Shown here: piece by piece, positions 32,248 to 39,680 of the stretch
How the letters are laid out: every line of letters begins with the position of its first letter
How positions within the stretch are numbered: position 1 is the stretch's first letter
Source: Kineococcus siccus
GTDB taxonomy: Bacteria; Actinomycetota; Actinomycetes; Actinomycetales; Kineococcaceae
Reading direction: 5' to 3'
Assembly: GCF_009906795.1 (NCBI RefSeq)
Contig: NZ_JAAALN010000010.1
Coordinates: forward strand, 1-43,866
DNA: 43,866 bases
The notes under the pieces: generated by a model
The model's input: the letters and a program-made list of their open reading frames with translations, nothing else
Databases searched by the model: none
Told to the model about the DNA's origin: nothing
Translations under genes and position numbers: made by a program

Positions 32248-33144
32248 TCAGGCGGGTGGCAGCGCCTCGGTGACGGCGCGCGCCGCGGCCGCGGTCAGCC
32301 GGCCCGACGCCGCGGCGCGGTCGGCGGCCGCACGGGCCAGCTGAGCGTAGGTGGTCGCGGTCTGCTCCCCGGCACGGGCCCGCAGGACGGCCAGGTGGGC
32401 CGCGACCGTGCCGGCGTCGCCGCGCGCCACCGGCCCGGTGAGGGCGGCGTCGCCCGCGGCGAGCGCGTTGTCCAGGGCCGCGGTCAGGAGCGGGCGCAGC
32501 ACCGCGGCCGCGTCGTCGCCTGCGGCGCCGTCCAGGACCGGTTGCAGCGCAGCGAGAGCCTGCGCGACGAGGGTGACGAGGTGGTTCGCCCCGTGGGCGA
32601 GCGCCGCGTGGTAGAGCGCGCGGTCCGCCTCCGCGACGACGACGGGCGTCGAGCCCCACTCGCGGACGAGCGCCTCGGCGACGGGCAGGAGGACCGGCGA
32701 GACCGTCACTGCGACGGCCGCCCCGGACAGCCGCGCCAGGTCGAGCGAGGTGCCCGTGAAGGTCATCGCGGGGTGCAGCGCCGCCGTCAGCGCCCCCGCC
32801 GCGGCCGCGGGGGCCAGCACGGCGGTGCCGTGCAGCCCGCTCGTGTGCACGACGAGGCTGCCCGGCCGGACGTGCGGCGCCGACGCGGCCACGAGGGGCC
32901 CGAGGACGTCGTCGGGCACGGCGAGCAGGACGAGGTCCGCCGCGAACGCGTCCTGGGCCGGGACCCACGGCACGCCGGGCAGCAGGGCCTCGACGCGCTC
33001 GGTCGCCGCCCGGGTGCGGGCGGCGACCCCGACGACGCGGTGCCCGGCCGCGCGCAGGGCGGCGCCGAGCACCGGCCCGACGCGGCCGGCGCCGACGACC
33101 GCGACGTCGAGCCGGCCGGCCGCGCCCGCACCCGACGGGCTCAC
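32248..33144 (-). CDS. Rossmann-like plus DUF2520 oxidoreductase
   Basis: A 298-aa protein. The N-terminal half is an NADP-type Rossmann domain (VAVVGAGRVGPVLGAALRAAGH by its ends VAVVGAGRVGP and GHRVVG), with a ketopantoate-reductase-like LVLLAVPDDVLG. The C-terminal half is DUF2520, including ALHPAMTFTGT and YHAALAHGANHLVTLVAQAL in its helices. Homologues sit beside panC in many actinobacteria, so ketopantoate reduction is a plausible but unproven role. GTG 33144 overlaps the upstream oxidoreductase stop by 4 nt. Confidence 0.88.
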   Translation of the reverse strand: MSPSGAGAAGRLDVAVVGAGRVGPVLGAALRAAGHRVVGVAARTRAATERVEALLPGVPWVPAQDAFAADLVLLAVPDDVLGPLVAASAPHVRPGSLVVHTSGLHGTAVLAPAAAAGALTAALHPAMTFTGTSLDLARLSGAAVAVTVSPVLLPVAEALVREWGSTPVVVAEADRALYHAALAHGANHLVTLVAQALAALQPVLDGAAGDDAAAVLRPLLTAALDNALAAGDAALTGPVARGDAGTVAAHLAVLRARAGEQTATTYAQLARAAADRAAASGRLTAAAARAVTEALPPA

Positions 33145-34427
33145 GCCAGCAGGGCCGCCTGCTCGGCGCGCAGGGCGTCGATGAGCCGGCCCTCGGGCAG
33201 CACGACGTCGGCGTAGGTGAGGACCTGGTCCTTGGCGACGGCGTGCTTCAGGACGCAGCCCTCGGCGACCCCCATGGGCAGGAGGTCCTCCGCCTTCGTC
33301 GCCGCGTACGTCTCGGCGACGCCGTAGGTGTCGTACCCGCCGAGCCGGTCGATCTCCTTGCCGGCCGCGAGGTCCGTCTTGGCCGTGGTGACGACCTCGA
33401 CCTTGACCTCGTCGCCGGGGACGATGGCCGCGTCGCCGAACAGCACCGCGCGCGCCACCGTGAGCGGCACCTCGAAGTGGCACAGGTGGTACGGCGTGTA
33501 GAACGAGTACAGCGGGCCGGTGCCGAGCTTGTACAGGTTCAGGTAGTGCTGCTGCTTCGGGTCGTCGTGCGTGCCGAGCACGTAGACACCCGGGCCCGGC
33601 TTGGACCCGACGACGTAGTCGACGACCCCGCCGAGCTCCTTGAGCGCGTCCACGTCGTACGTCGTCGTGAGCTCGTCGACGTGGCCGCGGTGGTCGGCGC
33701 CCCGCATGCCGCGCTTCTCCACGGAGAACCCGGCCGCGTTGGCGACGAGCGCCTGCTCGAACGACACCTTGGTGCCGTCGGCGAAGCTCGTGACCATGTA
33801 CGGGTCCTGGCCCCACTGCTTCGCGAACCCCTCCTGCGTCGTGGGGTTGCGGTACTCGTCCTGCAGGCCCTTGATGTTGCCGGCCACGAGCGGCGTGACG
33901 CCGATGCTGCGGACGAACCGGATGAGGTTCATCTGCACGCCCGGCTGGTCGCCGTCGCAGCCGGTGTAGATCACACCGGCCTTCTCGGCGCGGGTGCGCA
34001 GCGCGAGGCCCGCGGTGCCGTCGACCTCGGCGTTCAGCAGCACGACGTGCTTGCCCGCCTCGATCGCGCGGACCACGACGTGCGCGCCGTACTCGGTGTT
34101 GCCCGTGGCCTCGATGACGGCCTCGACGCGCTCGGCGTCGACGACGGCCTCGTAGGAGGCGGAGACGACCGGCGTGCCGGCCGCGATCGCGCGGTCGACC
34201 GCGGCGGCGTCGTCGGCCTCGACGATCCCGCTGAGACCGGCCTGCTCGTAGGCGTCGCGCGCCTTGGCGACGGTGCGGTTCGCGATCGCCACCAGCTCCA
34301 TGCCGGGCACGGAGTTCACGACCTGGTTGACCACGCCGCGGCCCATGAACCCGGCGCCCACGAGCGCGACGCGGATCGGGCGGCCCTCGGCCTGGCGGCG
34401 CTTCAGCGCGTTGTCGACGATGATCAC
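33141..34427 (-). CDS. SAF-domain NAD(P)-dependent oxidoreductase (COG4091-like)
   Basis: A 428-aa protein. The N-terminal dinucleotide fold reads VALVGAGFMGRGVVNQV at about 20-36, then a homoserine-dehydrogenase-like middle domain (VIEATGNTEYGAHVV, LNAEVDGTAG, GCDGDQPGVQMNLI, GNIKGLQDEYRNP). The C-terminal SAF domain is from about 350 (VPGDEVKVEVV, VAEGCVLKHAVAKDQVLTYADV). COG4091 proteins are predicted homoserine-dehydrogenase-like; several sit in sugar clusters. Exact reaction unknown. GTG 34427 overlaps the rfbC-like stop by 4 nt. Confidence 0.85.
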   Translation of the reverse strand: MIIVDNALKRRQAEGRPIRVALVGAGFMGRGVVNQVVNSVPGMELVAIANRTVAKARDAYEQAGLSGIVEADDAAAVDRAIAAGTPVVSASYEAVVDAERVEAVIEATGNTEYGAHVVVRAIEAGKHVVLLNAEVDGTAGLALRTRAEKAGVIYTGCDGDQPGVQMNLIRFVRSIGVTPLVAGNIKGLQDEYRNPTTQEGFAKQWGQDPYMVTSFADGTKVSFEQALVANAAGFSVEKRGMRGADHRGHVDELTTTYDVDALKELGGVVDYVVGSKPGPGVYVLGTHDDPKQQHYLNLYKLGTGPLYSFYTPYHLCHFEVPLTVARAVLFGDAAIVPGDEVKVEVVTTAKTDLAAGKEIDRLGGYDTYGVAETYAATKAEDLLPMGVAEGCVLKHAVAKDQVLTYADVVLPEGRLIDALRAEQAALLA

Positions 34428-34969
34428 GTCAGCACCGCACCGTCGGCCAGCAGCGTCCAGGACGCGTCCTTCTCGCTGATGACCGCGACCTCCCGGGCCC
34501 ACGGCAGCGCCAGGTCCGGGTCGTCGTGGCGCAGGCCCCGCTCGGTGCCCGGGGTGTAGGCCTGGCTCACCTGGTAGGTCACCTCGGCGCCGTCGGTCAG
34601 CGTGAGGTAGCCGTGGGCGAAGTACGGGGGCACGTACAGGGCGCGGCGGTTCTCGGCGGTCAGCTCGACCGCGACGTGCTGGAACCGGGTCGGCGACCCG
34701 GGCCGCAGGTCCACGATGATGTCCTGGATGGCACCGGCGGTGCAGCGCACCAGCTTCGCCTCGGGTGCCGGGTCGACCTGCGTGTGCATGCCGCGCAGCG
34801 TGCCCGCGTGGTGGTTGAAGGACACGTTGCACTGCTCGACGGCCGGGACGAGACCCGCGTCGACGAAGGACTGGCGGTCGAAGGACCGCGCGAAGAACCC
34901 GCGGTCGTCGCTGCGCAGTTCCAGGTCGATGATCGCGACGCCCTCGAGGGCGGTGGTGCTGATCTTCAC
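34424..34969 (-). CDS. rfbC: dTDP-4-dehydrorhamnose 3,5-epimerase (RmlC/RfbC) family
   Basis: A 181-aa cupin epimerase. The N terminus AIIDLELRSDDRGFFARSFDRQSF (ends AIIDLELRSD and FFARSFD), the active-site HTQ of RGMHTQVDP, a general-base-type position, and YVPPYFAHGYLTLTDGAEVTYQVSQAYTPG (ends YVPPYFAHGY and QAYTPG) follow RmlC closely. It may epimerise a CDP- or dTDP-4-keto sugar for the same pathway as rfbF. GTG 34969 overlaps the epimerase stop by 4 nt, which fixes the start. Confidence 0.88.
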   Translation of the reverse strand: MKISTTALEGVAIIDLELRSDDRGFFARSFDRQSFVDAGLVPAVEQCNVSFNHHAGTLRGMHTQVDPAPEAKLVRCTAGAIQDIIVDLRPGSPTRFQHVAVELTAENRRALYVPPYFAHGYLTLTDGAEVTYQVSQAYTPGTERGLRHDDPDLALPWAREVAVISEKDASWTLLADGAVLT

Positions 34970-35991
34970 CGGGCGCTCCAGAACAGGTCCTTGTCCAGCT
35001 GCTGCGTCTTGATGAGGTGCTCCAGCTGCTTGAGGCGGGTGTGCCCGCGGCCCGTGAACGTCGCCTCGTCGAGGTCGATGGCCTTGAAGACCTCGATGAG
35101 CTGGGCGGCGCCCTTGTCGGCGTCCCAGTCGCACGAGAAGCCGGGCAGCGTGGCGTGGATCTTGTCGAAGTTCACGAGGTAGCTGCGGTTGTCGCCGTTG
35201 CTCTGGCCGAACGTGACCTCGCAGCCGGGCAGCGCGCGCCCGACGGCCTCGGCGATCTCGCGCACGCGGTAGTTCTGCTTCGAGTCGCCCACGTTGAAGA
35301 CCTGGTTGTGGACGGTCTCGCGCGGCGCGTCGAGCACGGCCCGGATGGCCTTGGCGATGTCGAGGCCGTGCACGAGCGGCCGCCAGGGCGAGCCGTCGGA
35401 GGTCATCGCGATCCTGCCGGTCGTGTAGGCCAGGCCCGCCAGGTTGTTCAGCACGATGTCGAAGCGCTGGCGCGGCGAGGCGCCGTAGGCGGTCGCGTTG
35501 CGCATGAACGTCGGGGAGAAGGAGTCGTCGGCCAGCGGGGCGACGTCGCGCTCCACGAGCGCCTTGCACTCGGCGTAGGCGGTCTGCGGGTTCACGGGCG
35601 AGTTCTCGTCGACCGTGTCGTCGGCCACGCCGTACACGGAGCAGCTGCTCATGTAGACGAAGCGCGAGACGCCGGCGCGCTTGGCGACCTCGGCCAGGCG
35701 CACGGAGCCCTTGTGGTTCACCGTGAACGTCACGTCGGGGATGAGCTCGCCCAGCGGGTCGTTGGACAGCTCCGCCATGTGCACCACGGCGTCCGCCCCC
35801 GCGAGGTCGGCCTCGGTGACCTCGCGGATGTCCTTCGCCAGGGTCTGCACGGACGCGCTGACGCCGTTGTAGAGCCAGCCGTTCTTGTAGTACCCCGTGT
35901 CGATGCCCGTGACCTCGTGGCCGGCGTCGAGCAGCGTCGGGGCCAGGAGGCAGCCGAGGTAGCCCTCGGTGCCGGTCACGACGATCTTCAT
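34966..35991 (-). CDS. NAD-dependent sugar epimerase/dehydratase (extended SDR)
   Basis: A 341-aa extended short-chain dehydrogenase. The Gly motif TGTEGYLGCLL is at 7-17, the catalytic Ser lies in MSSCSVYG near 125, and YxxxK reads YAECK near 150. RxR-type substrate residues follow (WRPLVHGLDIAKAI). No 4,6-dehydratase-specific T-D/E pair is evident, so I favour a 4-epimerase or reductase. ATG 35991 has GGGAG upstream. It sits 76 nt downstream of rfbF and overlaps the RmlC-like gene. Confidence 0.87.
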   Translation of the reverse strand: MKIVVTGTEGYLGCLLAPTLLDAGHEVTGIDTGYYKNGWLYNGVSASVQTLAKDIREVTEADLAGADAVVHMAELSNDPLGELIPDVTFTVNHKGSVRLAEVAKRAGVSRFVYMSSCSVYGVADDTVDENSPVNPQTAYAECKALVERDVAPLADDSFSPTFMRNATAYGASPRQRFDIVLNNLAGLAYTTGRIAMTSDGSPWRPLVHGLDIAKAIRAVLDAPRETVHNQVFNVGDSKQNYRVREIAEAVGRALPGCEVTFGQSNGDNRSYLVNFDKIHATLPGFSCDWDADKGAAQLIEVFKAIDLDEATFTGRGHTRLKQLEHLIKTQQLDKDLFWSAR

Positions 35992-36067
35992 GTGTTCTCC
36001 CTTGTCGGGTGCTGGTCCGGCGGCGCCGGTCGTCGGGTGCTCGCTGTGCTGCCCTCGCCGGTGGGGG

Positions 36068-36892
36068 TCAGTCCTCCCACGTCTTCCAGGGCGCCTTGCC
36101 GGAGTCCCAGAGCTTGTTGAGCTCGGTCCAGTCGCGGAAGGTGTCCATGCCCAGCCAGTAGCCCTCGTGGGCCGAGAGCGTCAGCTCGCCGTCGCGGGCC
36201 ACGCTCTGCAGCGGGGCCGACTCGAGCATGACGTCCGGGTCGTCGCCCAGGTACTTGTCGACGAACTCGCGCTGGAAGACGAAGAACCCGCCGTTGACCC
36301 AGCCGTCGGCCAGGGTCGGCTTCTCGTTGAACTCCACGACCGCGTCGCCCGAGACGTGCATCTCGCCGTACCGGCTCGAGGGGTGCACGGCCGTGACGGT
36401 GGCCATCCGGCCGCCCGCCTCGTGGTCGGCGAGGGTCTTGGTGATGTCGACGTCGCCGATGCCGTCGCCGTAGGTCAGGACGAACCGGTCGGCGTCCAGG
36501 TGCTGCGCGACGCGCTTGATGCGGCCGGCGGTCGCCGTGGTCAGCCCGGTCTCGACGAAGGTGATGTCCCAGTCCTCCTGCACCCCGGAGGTGTGGAAGG
36601 TCGGCACCTCGTGCGAGGAGAGGTTGAGCGTGAAGTCCCCGGCGTTGATCCGGTAGTCGAGGAAGTAGCGCTTGATCAGGTCGCTCTTGTAGCCCAGGCA
36701 CAGGACGAACTTCCGGAAGCCGTGCTGGCTGTAGAGCTTCATGATGTGCCAGAGGATGGGCCGGCCGCCGATGTCCACCAGCGGCTTGGGCAGCTTCTCG
36801 CTGGCTTCGCGCAGCCGGGTCCCCATGCCTCCGCAGAGGATGACCACGGGGATCTCGGACACGGGCGTCGGCGCGCTGTCGGTGGCGCTCAT
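36068..36892 (-). CDS. rfbF: Glucose-1-phosphate cytidylyltransferase
   Basis: RfbF makes CDP-glucose from CTP and glucose-1-phosphate, the entry to CDP-sugar deoxy-sugar synthesis. The 274-aa protein has the nucleotide-binding loop LCGGMGTRLREASEKLPKPL (ends LCGGMGTRL and KPLVDIGG), GRPILWHIMKLYSQHGF, TYGDGIGDVD (metal Asp), and NGGFFVFQREFVDKYL. This matches RfbF, not RmlA. ATG 36892 has GAGGG upstream; an in-frame ATG further up is possible. No CDP-glucose 4,6-dehydratase (rfbG) or rfbH is in the window. Confidence 0.9.
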   Translation of the reverse strand: MSATDSAPTPVSEIPVVILCGGMGTRLREASEKLPKPLVDIGGRPILWHIMKLYSQHGFRKFVLCLGYKSDLIKRYFLDYRINAGDFTLNLSSHEVPTFHTSGVQEDWDITFVETGLTTATAGRIKRVAQHLDADRFVLTYGDGIGDVDITKTLADHEAGGRMATVTAVHPSSRYGEMHVSGDAVVEFNEKPTLADGWVNGGFFVFQREFVDKYLGDDPDVMLESAPLQSVARDGELTLSAHEGYWLGMDTFRDWTELNKLWDSGKAPWKTWED

Positions 36893-37197
36893 CTGTCGGT
36901 TTCCCTCACTCGGACGTGACATCGCGGAGTGGGGGTGGTGCCGCAGGGACGGGCGGCGATGGCGCACGACCCCCCACGAATCAGCGCCACCGGTCCCTGT
37001 TTCGGTGCTGTGCGAGGCTACTACAGGCCATCGAACACGGAGCGTGAACTTCACCCCGCAGGCGCAACCGAGGCTCCCGGCCGGACCCCCCTCGCCACGC
37101 ACCGGAACGACCGCCTCACGCAGTGCAGTCAACGGACGATCCGCCACCCGGCCGACCCGTGGCCGCGGCCTCTCGCAGGCCTCCGTAGGGTTGGGGC
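36893..37197. other. 305-nt divergent intergenic region
   Basis: No gene is seen. It must hold the promoter of the rfbF unit. A TAGCCT sequence on minus near 37018 is a weak -10 candidate, with a leader of about 110 nt. GTGAACTTCAC (37044-37054) is an inverted repeat like the one at osmC but with a 1-nt spacer. At the right end lies the TAGGGT box of the methyltransferase. Confidence 0.5.
37186..37191 (+). promoter_or_regulatory. Leaderless-type -10 box (TAGGGT)
   Basis: TAGGGT is 6 nt before GTG 37198, with no Shine-Dalgarno. Confidence 0.55.
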
Positions 37198-37911
37198 GTG
37201 GGACGGTTCGAGAACGTGGCGGCGCTCGCCCAGCCCTTCCCGGGGGCCGTCGGCGTGGACCTCGGCTGCGGCACGGGGCGCACGACGCGCGCCCTGCTGG
37301 CCTCGGACCCCCGCCTGGTCCACGCCGTCGACGTCGGTGCGACCCTCGACGACGACCTCCTGCTCGACCCGCGCGTGCGTTCGCACATCGCGGGCCTCGA
37401 GGCGCTGCCCCTGCCCGACGCAGAGGCCGACCTGGCCGTCTCGCTCAACGTCGTCGAGCACCTGCGCGACGTCGACGCGCACCTGGCCGAGGTCCACCGC
37501 GTGCTGCGCCCGGGCGGGGTGGCGGTGCTGGCCCACTCCGACTGGGACACGGCCCTGTTCACGAGCGACGACGACGCCCTCACGCGCACCCTGCTGGACC
37601 GCTTCGTCGCGCACGTGCCCGTGCGCGACGCCGAGGTCGACGGGTTCGCGGGCCGCAAGCTGCTGCGGATCGCCGCGCGCAGCCCCTTCGCGGTGGAGTC
37701 CGTGCACTCGTGGGCCGACCCGCACCGCCGCTTCGACGAGGGCTCCGTGGCGTGGAAGGTGGCGACCGGCATCCTCGCGGCCGCCGGCGACGACCCCGTG
37801 CTCGCGGCCCGCGCGGCGGGCTGGGTCGAGGGGCTGCGCCGGTCCGCGCGGGCCGGGGAGTTCCTCTTCACCGTGACCGACGTCGCGGTGGTGCTGCGCC
37901 GCGCCGGGTGA
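37198..37911 (+). CDS. SAM-dependent methyltransferase
   Basis: A 237-aa class I methyltransferase: motif I VDLGCGTGRTTRAL near 19-32, acidic strand end HAVDVG, then LEALPLPDAEADLAVS and VLRPGGVAVLAHSDWDTALF (ends VLRPGG and DTALF). The C-terminal half holds the substrate domain. It resembles small-molecule methyltransferases; sugar methylation for the divergent rfbF unit is only a guess from position. GTG 37198 is fixed by the TAGGGT box. Confidence 0.82.
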   Translation: MGRFENVAALAQPFPGAVGVDLGCGTGRTTRALLASDPRLVHAVDVGATLDDDLLLDPRVRSHIAGLEALPLPDAEADLAVSLNVVEHLRDVDAHLAEVHRVLRPGGVAVLAHSDWDTALFTSDDDALTRTLLDRFVAHVPVRDAEVDGFAGRKLLRIAARSPFAVESVHSWADPHRRFDEGSVAWKVATGILAAAGDDPVLAARAAGWVEGLRRSARAGEFLFTVTDVAVVLRRAG

Positions 37912-37913
37912 CC

Positions 37914-37953
37914 TACCGTGGCCGCGGGGCGCCGCGTGCGAGGGCGCCCCGCG
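37914..37953 (+). promoter_or_regulatory. -10 box and leader hairpin before the 52-aa gene
   Basis: TACCGT (37914-37919) would start RNA near 37926. An 11-bp perfect stem (37923-37933 with 37943-37953) with a 9-nt loop lies at that RNA's 5' end. It may also terminate the methyltransferase transcript. Confidence 0.5.
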
Positions 37954-37975
37954 AGCACGCACCGAGGAGGCCGCA

Positions 37976-38134
37976 GTGGCAGGGTTGTTCAGCAAGGTGA
38001 CCAGGTTCCTCTCCACGCCCGAGGGCAAGCGCCTGACGAGCGAGGCGACCCGGCGCGCCCAGGCCATGGCGAAGGACCCGGCGACGCGCCAGAAGATCGC
38101 CGACGCGCGACGGCGGCTCGGCAAGCCGCGCTGA
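37976..38134 (+). CDS. 52-aa conserved-looking basic protein
   Basis: A short frame from GTG 37976 to TGA 38132-38134. It begins AGLFSKVTRFLSTPEGKRL and continues as amphipathic basic helices (TSEATRRAQAMAKDPATRQ, then IADARRRLGKPR). GAGGAGG lies 6 nt before the GTG. A 5' stem-loop and TACCGT box precede it, which supports real expression. It is rich in Arg, Lys and Ala, with no Cys. Function unknown. Confidence 0.7.
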   Translation: MAGLFSKVTRFLSTPEGKRLTSEATRRAQAMAKDPATRQKIADARRRLGKPR

Positions 38135-38183
38135 CCCCGGACGACCGGGCGGGCGACGACCCGGGCCGACTCTGACGCAGGGT

Positions 38184-38189
38184 TAGGGT
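38184..38189 (+). promoter_or_regulatory. Leaderless-type -10 box (TAGGGT)
   Basis: TAGGGT is 6 nt before GTG 38196 of the SulP gene, with no Shine-Dalgarno. Confidence 0.55.
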
Positions 38190-38195
38190 TGCCCA

Positions 38196-39680
38196 GTGAC
38201 CCTCCCGACCGCCGCCCTCCGACGGCCGGCGGCGCTGGCGTCGCCCGCCGTCCTGCGCACCGAGGTCCTGGCCGGGCTCGTCGTCGCGCTGGCGCTCGTG
38301 CCGGAGGCGATCTCCTTCTCGATCATCGCGGGCGTCGACCCGCGCGTGGGCCTCGTCTCCTCCGTCGTCATGGGCGTCACGACGTCCGTCGTCGGCGGCC
38401 GGCCCGCCATGATCTCCGCCGCCACGGGCGCCGTCGCCCTCGTGGTGGCCCCGCTGTCGCTGTCCCACGGGGTGGGGCACCTCGTCGCGGCGGTCCTGCT
38501 GGCGGGGCTCCTGCAGATCGCGCTGGGCCTGCTCGGCGCGCCGCGGCTGATGCGCTTCGTCCCGCGCAGCGTCATGGTCGGCTTCGTCAACGCCCTCGCC
38601 ATCTCGATCTTCCTGGCCCAGCTGCCCAACCTGCGCGGGGTGCCGTGGACGGTCTACGCCCTGCTCGCACTGGGGCTCGTGCTGCTGGTCGTCCTGCCCC
38701 GCCTGGTGCGGGCCGTGCCCGCGCCGCTCATCACCGTCACGGCGCTGACCGTCCTCACGGTCGCCGCAGGGATCGCCGTCCCGACCGTGGGGGACGAGGG
38801 CGCGCTGCCCCGGACCCTGCCCACCCTCGGGCTGCCCGAGGTCCCGCTGACCCTGGAGACGCTGCGGGTCATCGCCCCGTACTCCGTGGGCGTGGCGCTC
38901 GTCGGCCTCATGGAGTCGCTGCTGACCGCCAAGCTCGTCGACGAGATCACCGACACGCGGTCGTCGGCGACGCGCGAGGCCGTCGGGCAGGGCACCGCGC
39001 AGATCGCCACCGGCCTCTTCGGCGGCATGGGCGGCTGCGCCGTCATCGGCCAGACCATGATCAACGTGAAGGTGTCCGGCGCCCGCACGCGGCTGTCGAC
39101 CTTCCTCGCGGGGGCGTTCCTGCTCGTGCTCACGGTGGGCTTCGGCGACGTCGTCGCGCGCATCCCGATGGCGGCCCTCGTCGCCGTCATGTTCATCGTC
39201 TGCTACGGCGCCTTCGACTGGCACAGCGTCCGGCCCGCGACGCTGAAGGCCATGCCGCGCAGCGAGACGTCGGTCATGCTGCTGACGGTGGTCGTGGTCC
39301 TGCTGACCGGGAACCTGGCCTACGGGGTGATCGCGGGGACCCTGCTCGCGTGCGTCCTGTTCGCGCGGCGCGTGGCCCACCTCGTCACCGTCACGCGCGA
39401 GCCGGCCGCGGACGGCCGGTGCACCACCTACCGGGTCGAGGGGCAGCTGTTCTTCGCGTCCTCGGGCGACCTCGTCACGCAGTTCGACTACCCGCAGGAC
39501 CCCGCGCACGTCGTCATCGACGTCTCGCGCGCCCACGTCTGGGACGCCTCGTCCGTCGCGGCGCTCGACGCGGTCACGACGAAGTACGCGGCCCGGCGCA
39601 CACGCGTGGAGATCGTCGGGATGAACGCCGCCACGGCCGACCTGCACGGCCGCCTCGCGGGCCGCGTCACCGGCGACTGA
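38196..39680 (+). CDS. SulP/SLC26-family anion transporter with STAS domain
   Basis: A 494-aa transporter with 10-14 membrane helices from about residue 22 to 395 (VLAGLVVALALVPEAISFSI is the SulP entry signature, VLRTEVLAGLVVAL). A C-terminal STAS domain follows from about 400 (FDYPQDPAHVVIDVSRAHVWDAS by its ends HVVIDVSRAHVWDAS and VEIVGMN), with the conserved DxSxxxWDASS. The family moves sulfate, bicarbonate or other anions; the substrate is undecided. It is convergent with and overlaps the LacI gene by 14 nt. Confidence 0.9.
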   Translation: MTLPTAALRRPAALASPAVLRTEVLAGLVVALALVPEAISFSIIAGVDPRVGLVSSVVMGVTTSVVGGRPAMISAATGAVALVVAPLSLSHGVGHLVAAVLLAGLLQIALGLLGAPRLMRFVPRSVMVGFVNALAISIFLAQLPNLRGVPWTVYALLALGLVLLVVLPRLVRAVPAPLITVTALTVLTVAAGIAVPTVGDEGALPRTLPTLGLPEVPLTLETLRVIAPYSVGVALVGLMESLLTAKLVDEITDTRSSATREAVGQGTAQIATGLFGGMGGCAVIGQTMINVKVSGARTRLSTFLAGAFLLVLTVGFGDVVARIPMAALVAVMFIVCYGAFDWHSVRPATLKAMPRSETSVMLLTVVVVLLTGNLAYGVIAGTLLACVLFARRVAHLVTVTREPAADGRCTTYRVEGQLFFASSGDLVTQFDYPQDPAHVVIDVSRAHVWDASSVAALDAVTTKYAARRTRVEIVGMNAATADLHGRLAGRVTGD

